From: Macrosoma leucophasiata
Lineage: Eukaryota; Arthropoda; Insecta; Lepidoptera; Hedylidae
Reading direction: 5' to 3'
DNA length: 64,000 bases
Assembly (NCBI GenBank): GCA_036365455.1
Contig: JAWQUS010000023.1
Coordinates: 6,820,001 to 6,884,000 of the forward strand
Each line of letters starts with the position of its first letter. Within the stretch, counting starts at the first letter, position 1. The translations under genes were made by a program, and so were the position numbers. The notes under the pieces were generated by a model that did not search any database, was not told the origin of the DNA, and saw only the letters and a program-made list of their open reading frames with translations. This document shows, in pieces, positions 10,885 to 21,200 of this stretch.

Positions 10885-11118
10885 CAGAGGTTCCCAAACT
10901 ATTTTGTCTTGTAGACCCACCATGGGGGGTCCATGGAAACCAGAAAAAAATGAAAGATTTTTTTCTGGTTTCCATGGACCCCCTCCTTGCTACGTTTATA
11001 TCACATTCCCATATTTCCAAATTCTATTCACGGCTACGTAGACCCCCATCGAGTCCCATGGACCCCGGGGGGTCCAAGGGACTCGATGGGTCCATATGGA
11101 CCACTTTGGGAATCACTG
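10885..11118. mobile_element. hAT-type MITE, copy B
   Basis: Duplicate of the element at 2084-2317, with the same 8-bp imperfect target duplication and the same 27-bp internal inverted arms. It arrived by the segmental duplication, not by an independent insertion. Confidence 0.8.
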
Positions 11119-11558
11119 CTCTAGATTGTCAGATGATAACCGTGGTAAGTGAATAATGTGGTTTATAAACATTTACATAAAAACCAGAGATTTAATACGT
11201 TGGAGCTCCCGAGGTCTAAGTTGTTACACCTGTGTGCCAGGAATTACAGTGTCGTACATACCACATGACCGGAACACGAAAGCGCTGAACACTACCAGCT
11301 ACCACTGCTACCAGCGAAAAGTGGATTAGGCTATGCGGTATCCGCGAATCCGCGAGCTCAGTCTTTGGTGCTCTACCACAAGTAACAAAATATTGTTTAA
11401 AAATCACACATTGCAATCAAAGTAGTGTTGTTACATCTACTTTTGTTTAAAATGGAACAACAATTCTATTTAATTCTAGGAGTGAGTCACGAGGAGCCAT
11501 TGCGGACCCAGGTGAATGCATAATATTGCACAATATTGTACAATATTATTCCTAAATT

Positions 11559-11858
11559 AATTGCCTCAGTGGCCTAGTGGTAGCAGGCCACTACTACTAC
11601 GCTGGGCTCCTGCGTTCGATGCCCGGGTTGTATTTAAGAGATAAGGGTGTAAAGGCGTTGATCTCTAGTTCTTCTGGGATTTTTCCATTTTCTGGAAGTT
11701 TCCCAGTACCTCGGTGTTTGGTAAAGTAAATGTGCCCGGAGATGTTTACGGGCCAAAAAGTAACCACCGAATCGTAGGTGTTTGCATGTATGCTTGAATG
11801 CATGCATTTACATTTACCTCTGATTTACTGCTACATGGATTATAAGCGTGAAGTTATG
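11559..11858 (+). mobile_element. tRNA-derived SINE (SINE-1), copy B
   Basis: Duplicate of 2758-3057 with the same 11-bp flanking direct repeats and the same A-box-like and B-box-like motifs. Confidence 0.85.
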
Positions 11859-12344
11859 ATTCCTAAATTGAAATACAAAGTTTTACTTCGTTATGAATAC
11901 ATAAAACTAATTGCTCGAGGGAGTAGTCATCGATTTTCATCTGACTTCAAAAAGTAAGTTGTATGTTCTCCGGTTACTCCGTCAATTGCGAACCTGATTC
12001 TTATAAGCTTTCGTTTAGAAGGGTACACTTCTGTATTGGTCCCATTGCTACCTAGTTGGGATCTGATAATGGCACCATAAAACCCTTTTTATATACCTAT
12101 TGCTCTTTGGATTTAAATCTGTTTTTTTGTTATTTTTCACTTCTTAGAGTTGGGTTTTTGAAGTCAGCGAATTAGTGAAGGGCTTCAAGGATTTTCTTCA
12201 GAAATTAAGCCTCAGTAAATTATTAGGACAGTTAGTATATTTTCCAGGTCTACCACATGAAGCCTACCATTCGTAAACTTTGTTGTTTTGAGATTGGAAG
12301 AAACCTTACATTAATAAAAAATTGCAGTTGCTTACAAATTGCAT

Positions 12345-12570
12345 CAGATGGTAGAGTGGCGGAGCACGAGGACGTACAAGCATCACCGCATTACATAATC
12401 TACTTGCCGCTAAAAGGAAGCTTTTTTATGTAATGGAAGTGGCAAATAAGCATGCAGTTCACATTGATGTTAAGTGATGACTGCAGCCTATAGACACACA
12501 AAGACCAAGGTCAAAATGCAGATGCGTTACCACTCCTGAGGCCTAAGGTGTTATGCCTCTGTGCCAGTGC
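12345..12570. repeat. SINE-2 sequences: head fragment then inverted tail
   Basis: 12350-12410 matches the 5' head of the SINE-2 family (compare 56960-57020). 12420-12570 matches the family's 3' half in the opposite orientation, beginning with the complement of its poly(A)-adjacent end. The duplicated segment ends inside the head at 12364. Confidence 0.7.
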
Positions 12571-13420
12571 TACAAGTGCTCAGCGGTATCGTTTTCTGGT
12601 CAGATGGTAATAGTAATGTACGGTGTACCTATATGGCCCCGTAATTTCCGGCACAGACAGAGGGATACAGCTTGGGCCTCGAGAGTGGCAACGTATCTTC
12701 ATTAAAATTCCTAATTTTGATGTTGGTAGATCTTTTAGATCTTTATAGTTTACAGTATTCACAGTATGTATTATAGTACTCTGTGGTATTCACATATATA
12801 TGAACTGAATGTACTTAGGCTTTTTTGCCACTTTCATGGCATTTACAAAATAAACTTAGCTCAGTTACTCGCGAATCTTAGGCACGAATTTACTTCTGCT
12901 TACCCCATCGAACAATACAGTCGTGAGCCGGGAAGTTATGTTTAGTAGGTATCTATGTATTACATAGTGGAAAAATCCTTATTACATAACAGAATTAAAG
13001 AATTTTCCATTGTTTTGTAGTTCGTGGTATATTGCCTGTATTGCATAATAATTATGTAATTTGAAATTGACTCCGCCCGCGATTTCGTCTGTAGATTATT
13101 TATTCGGTATCTTCAAATGTCATAAAATAACACCAAAACGGAGAAAGGAAGGCGGCTATTATGAACAAAACAAAATTTTACGATATGCAATTGCATTTCG
13201 ATTACGACCAATCGTTTTCTTTGTCGATACAGAGTCAGAGAATATGTACCCACTAATAATACTACGACAGAGTTCAGGATTTTCGGATCCAGATATAGCT
13301 CCATAATTCACTAGCATTTACATTCTAGGATTCACAGACACAAGACTATCTGTCATATAGATAATTGCATAATATTGTGCAATGTTGCAACATCGCATAT
13401 TATTGTGAAATATGAAAATC
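12571..13420. other. Non-coding, partly repeat-derived
   Basis: Contains scraps related to SINE-2 (12600-12670) and AT-rich unique sequence. No exon, splice-phased frame or RNA gene was recognised. Confidence 0.5.
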
Positions 13421-13421
13421 A

Positions 13422-13455
13422 TATAAATAACAGTGGCAACAGGGATATTTCATTT
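13422..13455 (+). promoter_or_regulatory. Candidate core promoter of the RS-repeat gene
   Basis: TATAAATA at 13422-13429 lies about 25-30 bases before a pyrimidine-CA type initiator (tttcat, near 13449-13453), about 55 bases before the ATG at 13508. This spacing suits an insect TATA promoter. No transcript evidence is available. Confidence 0.45.
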
Positions 13456-13507
13456 CAAGGTAGGATTTCATTGCAACAGTTACGAATTTTTATATGAAGA
13501 ATAAAGC

Positions 13508-14219
13508 ATGGACACCTCAGTCGTCATCACCATGGTGGAAAGTCATTCGCGTGATATAAGTGCCGATTGTGATCAAGGTGAGAATAATGTAATAGATATT
13601 TTGATGGGTGATTGTGTTGAATCAAGTGAGAGATCTAGTGATAGATCTGGATGCAAATCTCGAGAGAAGTCACGAGGGAGATCTCCAAGTAAGTCGGGAG
13701 GTTATGATCTAAACAATAAATCAAGGAAACGCTCAAGAGATCGGTCTCGAGGAAATTTAAGAGGACGATCACTAGATAAATGTAGTCGAGAGAGATCTAG
13801 AAGTTGCTCCAGAGGAAGGTCTCGAGTTAAGTCAAGAGGAAGATCACGAGACAATTCTAGAGGGCGTTCCAGAAGTAAATCTAGGGGATGTTCTAGAGGA
13901 CGTTCTAGAGGGAGATCTAGGGGAAATTCTAGAGGACGTTCCAGAGGCAGATCTAGGGGAAATTCTAGAGGACGTTCCAGAGAGATCTAGGGGAAATTCT
14001 AGAGGACGTTCCAGAGGGAGATCTACAGAAAGATGCAGAGATAGATGTCGAAGACGGTCAAAAGAGAGATCCACAGGATATTCTAGAAGAAATTCTCGAG
14101 ATAAGTCTAAAGGACGCTCGAGAGGTAAATCTCAAGAGAAATCTAAAGGACACGTCAGAGATAACTCAAAGAAAAAACATACAGATTGTTGTCCAAGATG
14201 TGGAGGCCAAACATCGTAA
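13508..14219 (+). CDS. Intronless RS-repeat protein with a frameshift in its repeat array
   Basis: The ATG at 13508 opens 160 codons to a TAG at 13988-13990. The same protein style continues in the next frame to TAA at 14217-14219. Comparison with neighbouring repeat units shows two missing bases (GG) just before the stop; with them the product would be 237 aa. The N-terminal ~45 residues are acidic and non-repetitive. The rest is Arg-Ser/Ser-Arg-Gly rich with a 36-bp (12-residue) repeat of the type RSRGRSRGNSRG. The end is Lys-rich with HTDCCPRCGGQTS, a possible CxxC metal site. AATAAA lies at 14302-14307. The product could be an SR-like splicing factor, a protamine-like basic nuclear protein, a retrogene, or a recent pseudogene. 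The frameshift could also be an assembly slip in the repeats. No family is recognised. Confidence 0.55.
13800..14035 (+). repeat. 36-bp coding minisatellite
   Basis: Units built from six-base blocks such as cgttcc-agaggc-agatct-agggga-aattct-agagga repeat through the RS region. The frameshifting two-base loss lies inside this array, which fits replication slippage. Confidence 0.75.
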
Positions 14220-14358
14220 AACATGATTCAAAGTTGGATATCAAGGGAACAATATAATTAACAATAATATTATCCTACCAAATAGTTACATAAGAAAAAA
14301 AAATAAATAATATTGTAAAATGACCAAAAAAAAATTAAGGAAAAACATGACTTTTAAG

Positions 14359-14400
14359 TTTTTAACTATAATAGTCTACATTGACTATTATAGTTAAAAA
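14359..14400. repeat. Perfect 18-bp hairpin
   Basis: Arms 14359-14376 and 14383-14400 are exact inverted copies around the loop tacatt, downstream of the RS-repeat gene's poly(A) signal. It is AT-rich and could be a MITE remnant. Confidence 0.7.
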
Positions 14401-14716
14401 ATGTGTATGTTGTAGACTCTACAACATTATTCAATAAGTAACTATGTTATTAGGAGATGAAAAGAACCAATCACAATTTTATTATTATATTCGTTTATGA
14501 ACTTCGAAACGTACAACATTAATCTCAATGCAACAATGAAATTGACGATAAGCGTGAAATAATAGTGTAAACGTAAAATCTTAAAACAATGTACATTTAC
14601 CCCATCACATACACAGAAATTGTTGATATACACGTAATGTAGTTGAATATTTGCTTAGTTTTTGCATAAAAATAATGTAAGTGTGCTTATAAACACGATT
14701 TTATTACGGATTTCAG

Positions 14717-15031
14717 GGTTACCTATGGATCGCAGCAAACATCCATTACTTCGAAACTGGCAGCTTGAAAATAAGGACGAAATTACATAGAGTATCAGTG
14801 AAAAAACTTGTTGGTTTTACTGTCGAGGCTACTTACAAAGATTTATTCCTGAACACAAGAAAATATCTGCAAAAAGGGGAAGCACCATATCCTGGATACT
14901 GCCGAGCGCCCGGCAGTGAGATATGCCAACCGCTGTTATGCAACTGTGATAAACTTACAGAAATGTGGGAGAAATATAAAAAACAGAAAAAGAATTTTAG
15001 AATTAATATAACAAAAATAAAAGTAAAATAA
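14717..15031 (+). CDS. Possible terminal exon of an unidentified gene
   Basis: After an acceptor-like tttcag (ending 14716) a frame of 104 codons runs to TAA at 15029-15031, which overlaps an AATAAA. It starts GYLWIAANIHYFETGS, has a mid Cys-rich stretch (PGYCRAPGSEICQPLLCNC) and a Lys-rich end. Five cysteines spaced this way suggest a small disulfide or metal-binding domain. No start codon of its own fits well and no partner exon was found upstream, so it may be a last exon, a gene fragment or a chance frame. No family was recognised. Confidence 0.3.
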   Translation, partial: GYLWIAANIHYFETGSLKIRTKLHRVSVKKLVGFTVEATYKDLFLNTRKYLQKGEAPYPGYCRAPGSEICQPLLCNCDKLTEMWEKYKKQKKNFRINITKIKVK

Positions 15032-17009
15032 ATAAAACACATTTTAAGAGTATTACATTTTATTACGATTACAGTGTTATCTAGCATTAACATTGTTACC
15101 TCTATCCTTTTTCATTTATACACAGCCTGAATTTTCACCAATCTCTTTTCTTTTAGACTAATCTAGACCACATTACAAAATGTTTGTCTCATGAGCTTAC
15201 ATAATTAGTATTGTCAGGGCGCTCTCCGCTTATCCAAAATCAGTCAAATATAGCATTTGTTACCATAGCATAAGGTGCTCGTTTGGTCAAGCGGCCAGTT
15301 CCCTGATAGTACATTAAAAGATGTTACACCATTACACCACACAGTGCTTATAATTTCATCTACACTACAACTCGTCTGATATCCAGCTACTTCACATGAG
15401 CTACGACTGGATTGTTGAATAAAAAATAAAATACTACCTATATCGATTTTTAAAACGATGTATGTAATACAAATAAAATTACAAATATCTTTTTTAGAAT
15501 AGTCAAATATTTGAGACACTAATATATTATGTATATATTTTAATCTAAGATGTTTAAGATGTGTAAATGACCATTAGGTATAGGGAATCTAATCATTGGC
15601 ATGAAGTCGAATTATAGTAAAAAAAAAAGTTAAGATGATCCTAGCCACAATAGGCAATCGGACAGCTATCGAAAATAAATGTGAACTATGATTAGAATGA
15701 ATGTGTGTGAAATAATACGATGACTCATTAAATATTTTAGTGAAATATTAATGATTAATATTTTAAAATTGCAAAATAAAATGTAATAATTTTAATATTT
15801 TTTATCTGTGCTCCATGTGAAACATCAATCACAGGACGTGACGTCATACCTTTGTACAACAAATATATTATATCACAAGTGATACTTTGGTTTATTGGCT
15901 CTTTTTTGGATATTTTCTACGTTATTTACACGAAAAATAAGTTATACGAAATTCAACAAAATTAATTTACACTTGGGTTAGTCGAATGGAATTAAAAGAT
16001 TCACTTTGATTGCAAACCTTCAGTCATTTGGCACCGTTTACGCGGCATTTTTGAAATTATAAAATGTATGTGTAGTTTCTAGTAGTTTAACATGTTTAAA
16101 TAATAAAATTAATATTTTTTATGGTTAAATAAACGTATAAAGAATAATTTTAGACACATTATCAAAAGTTATCCGATTCCCTATTGCCGGCTATTTGCCC
16201 TAAACCTTTGCACATTATTTCATTGTGAGGCAATACGAAGTTTGCCGGGACAATTAGTTTGGTATATTTATACAGAATATATAACAGTCATAGGTACTAT
16301 GTACTATGCTATACATTCCGTGAAGACAGCTAATGAGTTTTCAGATAAGCCACGATATACGATGCGTGCTAATTTAATGACTATAAAAATAGCTGCTAGG
16401 TATTTACTGATTATATTTACAAAGATTCCTGATACAAGATATGTACACGCTACAAATACAATATAGTTAAAGGTCGCCATAACCTTAACGTTAGGTTTAA
16501 TTTGTAGTCTTGCCCAACCAATAATGACGTTTGTTGTATGAGTTTGCGCAAAAATGTGTTTCTAGTGATTATAGAGTGATGCTATTTGCTTTCCGAGAAA
16601 ATGGTTATCGTATATAAGAAAACTCCATAGAGCAACACCGTAGGGGAGTAGCCATATGCAGGCTTTCCCCTCTGTCAAAGTACAAGCCCAAATGGGCCTA
16701 TATCTGTCGGCTAGATGTTTAAATGTGTGCGTGAAATTGTTTCTGTATTTTGTTAAAGTCAAGGTGTGAGTTTCGTAGTAAAAGACGATTTTTGTAGTGT
16801 GCGTGTGTGTCGCACGCATTTCCCAGCAAAAAATGACAGACTGTTTTACATCGGTAATACACGCTATAAGGGAGTGGCCCTTCCGGTCCGCCGCGACCGG
16901 TGGGCCGCGTTGCTCTATGGAACTCAAATCAGTTCAGAAATCATTATTAAAAAAAAAAACAAACGAAATATCTGTTAGTGAATAGGTTTATTTTAATTCA
17001 TAATTTTTA

Positions 17010-17055
17010 TATAGTCTCTCTCTATCTCTCTTTTTCTCTCTCTCTCTCTCTCACA
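17010..17055. repeat. (CT)n microsatellite
   Basis: Interrupted ctctctct run ending in about ten perfect CT units. Confidence 0.85.
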
Positions 17056-17864
17056 ATCAACCAAAACCAGACAAACGGTGAGGATTTTTTTAAAACCAAT
17101 TAGTATCTCATAATTAAATTCTTTGTTCATCCTCTTATTTTGATAAGAACTGCATACTTACTTCAAAGAATCAAATTATCATATAAACTTAAAAAGACCC
17201 ACAAAACAAATATTTGGTATTCCATCGAATTTCTAAAGAACGAAGATTAGATATATGCTATTATTATTTCATTCACATTAATGTATATTGTGCTTTGTGG
17301 TACATGATATTTTAATAATATTCATTTCTATCACAAAATGGAAAAATTATAAATCTTTACAGATTAAGTATAGTTTACAATTGAAATATTTATGTACATA
17401 AAATACACATGTATCAAGCTATTAAGAAATCAGAATCTAATTCTTCAATGACATTAATATAAAAAAAACAGACGCTTAGAAGTTATAACAAATATCTAAA
17501 ACACAATTTTTAGATCAGAATTTCAAATAAAGAATATTGTTTTCGAGTCATAGATGTACAGTACCCGCCAAGATATATTGCACATCGAGTCTAGGAAAGA
17601 GACAATGGGTTCATTTCGACTTCGTAGAGCTTTAATCTGTTGCACCACTGCAAACGTAAGTACTGACAGTGCAGCACTAGTAAAAAAAATGATCAAAATG
17701 GTTGACAAACGTAGTAGTCACATAAGTAGTGTGCGAAAGAGATAACGCTCTTTATGCAATATTTCTTCGCTCGCTTCGCTCGATGTGCAATATTTCTTTA
17801 GTATTAGACTGTAGTGTTGGACGTGGTACCCATACTTATGCTAGGTTGAACCATCATATATGTT

Positions 17865-17961
17865 AAACTTAACGTTAATGTAAAACTTTACATCCTTCTC
17901 TAACTGTTACAAATTTGTAAAATTAGAGAAGGATGTAAAATGTTACATTAACTTTAACTTA
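17865..17961. repeat. Foldback repeat (MITE-like)
   Basis: Arms 17865-17903 and 17922-17961 are near-perfect inverted copies carrying acatccttctctaa. A diverged relative lies at about 31001-31088. A short stem with no coding capacity suggests a small non-autonomous DNA element. Confidence 0.6.
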
Positions 17962-18267
17962 TATAAGGTGTTCCGTTATATTAAAAATTTGGGAACCCCT
18001 GGAAACAGTCAACTGTGTGAAAGCATACTGATGGGTTTAGCGTCGGGATGTGACCTGACGACCCCATCGCCCACTAGCGGAAGAATTATCTTTTAGTGGA
18101 AACCAATCCGCATGCCAAGCGTGGCGATTATGACATATCCCCCTTATGGGAAGGCTTTAGTTCAGCGGTGGATATCTTTCGTCTGATATGATGATACTAA
18201 TAGGACAAATAGGCTAATACAAAAGGGACGCTATATGGGTCCGTAGAAAACTGTTAGTACAGGCGAG

Positions 18268-21200
18268 TCAGTAGGGCAGTATGTCGTGCATGGCATATCG
18301 CCACGTCCACTGGCGCGCGAGCGCTTCGAACCGCGCCCGGTCCCGCACGTACATATCGCCCAGCTCTGGCTCCATACACACCTGATCGCAAATGTTAACA
18401 ATGTAATCCGATAATACATTTTTTATATTTTTTTAATAGTTTCCACTAGCAGCTGGTTTTCTTTAGCATCGTTGTGATTTAAAATTCGATGAAATGAAAA
18501 AGTGACAGTAAAAAGAGACGGATATATAAATTCATAAGATTTAACGTGGAAGAAAATGAGATAGGAAGCATTGGTGCACATGCGTAATACAATGTTTGTG
18601 ACAAGGTGGTGTTTTGTATATGTGTACATATTATACGTTTCCAAAGTCAAACATCAGAATCAGAGTCATGAACACCATAAACTCACACCACGTGTGGGTT
18701 TATTGGACACTAACAACGGCTCTACTGCTACGATTATGATACGCGATGGGGCAAACATTGTATCCATGACAACGCCTTTGCGCGTTTCTATAAAATACTG
18801 CGTTTGCGCGTTTCTTGCGTTTCTATAATAACAGTGAAAGTCAGCGTTCAATATACATGCCGACTACGAATAACACTATTATAAAGGAGTGTAACTAAGC
18901 AAAAAATAATAATGGTTTCACGTAAATAGGCACATCGTGGGCGGGGCATTTAAAGAACACACTGCAGAGCGACAGAAATGACCTTATCGCGATCAATCGA
19001 ATTGTAAGCATTGTCTGTGACATTTGTCTGACAATTTGTCTATGTCACAGACAATGCTTACTATTCGACACTCACACTTTCATATATGTAGACTCTATGT
19101 GAAAGTGTTAGTGTTTGTTATGATTGCAGTTTATTTGCGTGAATAGAACCAAAATCGAAGCGAATATTAATATTTGTGGCGTGCCGATGAATATACTAAA
19201 TGCTGCCATCAGGCGTAAGCTATACAAAACACTCACCGAAGTATATGGGTCGGTGAGTAGACTCTGTATGGATATGAGGACTTTGCTGATGGTGAGCGCG
19301 AGCGACCAGTTGTGGTGAACGGAGTCGATGCCGACGTCGCCGTGCCGGGACACGTTCGGGTGCAGGATACGCGTCAGGAACCTCACCACGGGTGGACTCA
19401 TTGGGTATCTGGAGTAAAAGTCTTCAATAACATAAGTTGCAAAAAGCATACAGTTCACATTGATGGTAAGTGAATAACGTAGCCTTACGATCATCGAAGA
19501 AGTTTCCGGTCATCCAAAAACATCGTAAATTAGACTTATCATTACACAAACAAGGCACCGACGTGATAGACCGGTCATATCTTTGATGGTACTGAGAAAA
19601 ACCTATGATTCATTGGTTTGTTTCTTCGAACATGACCAGTTCCTTCGATGACCCGTCATATCAGCGATCGCATTGGTCGCGGCGATCAGAGTAATCGAAA
19701 GGAACCGAGCGCGAGCCGGTGACATTTATAGAATTAATATCTGTATCGCTGATTCAAATTAACTGCTGAGCTATAACGAGGATCGAGTCCGTTTCATAGA
19801 ACCAAATTTTATGAACAACTTTTTTTCAATCAATCAACGGAACGGATCTACCTACCGAACCGGGTCTTTTTGTTAATGGCTGATCCATTGATCATTGATA
19901 TTGAGACAGTTCTTTGCAATCAAATGATTTATGGACACGTACTTAATTTTAACAATCTTATGAAGACCTAGACTAGACCTGGACCAACATTTAGCCAAGT
20001 ATTTCTATCCTTGAGTAGTAAAGGGATACTTACGAGTAAGGCACCTGTATGTACAAGTAGAAGACGCCGCCTTCGTAGGGCGAACCGACGGGCCCCGTGA
20101 CGCTGGCCTGCCAGTGGCAGCATTTGGGGTCCAGCGGGGTGGCCGCTATGCCTTCTGGAGGGTCGTTGCGCATCATCTGGAGAACGTAGGAAAAAATAAT
20201 GAGAAACTTCCTTAAAATTATAGACCAGTGTTCGTATTACGTAAATTCGGTTCCCAATATAGGTCACCGAACCGAAGCCAGGCCATGGAAGCTAAAGTGT
20301 CAACATCAGGCCCATGAAGAGCCCGGTAAAGACATCCATGTAGCTGTCATACACACAAGCGACCACAGGTTTGCGCCAGTTCTATTAGGTTTGCGCCAGT
20401 TCTATTAATAAAATGAGAAAGAGTGAGTCCACTGACAACTGCCATCATATCCTTATGCATATTCCCGTCGGCGGTGAGAAAATCCTATCTGAGGATGCAC
20501 ACCTTACGGTTGTTTATAATAAATAAATAAGCCTTTTATTCTGTATCTGTTTAAGGTTACAAGTTTACATGTATGTATTTTGAGTTTCTTTTTAGCAAGT
20601 TTATGAATAGTGTTATTTGTTAGTTCCTAATCTTATACTATGTTAGTAGTCTTAGTAAGATATAGTCCCATTTTGGGTGTAGGCGTGGTTGTTTATATAT
20701 AGTAATTATTAGCGTGTATGCAGTAGTGAATATACAAATCGGCGACATGCTTTCCCGACCGTTTTTAGCAATCGCCATTACTATTGTCTCGTTATTTAGA
20801 TTTCTGTGGTACAAATCTACCTTAAGTTCTATACGTAGACGGTTTCTGCGCCAGGCGTTCTCCTCGCCAGCGGGTTGCGCCTGCACGCACATTTGCACGA
20901 GGCAGTTGCGGCAGAAAGACGATTCGACGAGGGCTTGATATTTCTGTAACAATGGGATTTTAATGATTTGTGTTTCATTTTACGCAGATTTTGAAAAATA
21001 AAATAATAGAAAAAAGGCTAATATCTTGAAATATTACCAAACCCATACTTTAAAGAAAACATGGAACTAAAAAAATTGGGCCTGCGACCTCTATGACAGC
21101 TATTATGGTATAGAAAAGGGGGCCTTAAAGTATAACGCGACCTACAAACGACCCTTAAACCAGTGGCGATATCGGGACAGTGGTGGAAGGGATGATCGTC

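Larger units (their letters stand above)
6016..12364. repeat. Tandem segmental duplication, copy B (split by LTR element)
   Basis: Second copy of the 1-3563 segment, interrupted at 6669-9450 by an LTR retroelement that is absent from copy A. Homology with copy A can be followed only from 6016 because the window starts there; the true left end may be 3564. The right end at 12364 lies inside a SINE-like sequence. Because copy A keeps the uninterrupted site, the LTR element inserted after the duplication, or in only one of two haplotypes. Confidence 0.93.
15032..18230. other. Gene-free AT-rich region with repeat scraps
   Basis: Holds a Helitron-type 3' end related to 39710-39770 (near 16197-16250), a (CT)n microsatellite (17010-17055), a foldback repeat (17865-17961) and LINE-like scraps near 18044-18190. 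No convincing exons or RNA genes were seen. Confidence 0.5.

Noticed and set aside
15244..15519. 91-aa - strand frame with Cys-rich C-terminal half and an acceptor-like site
   Set aside because: No start context, no partner exon and no recognised family; too weak to annotate as a gene.
16562..16927. 121-aa - strand frame
   Set aside because: Composition looks random, with no motif and no splice or promoter context.
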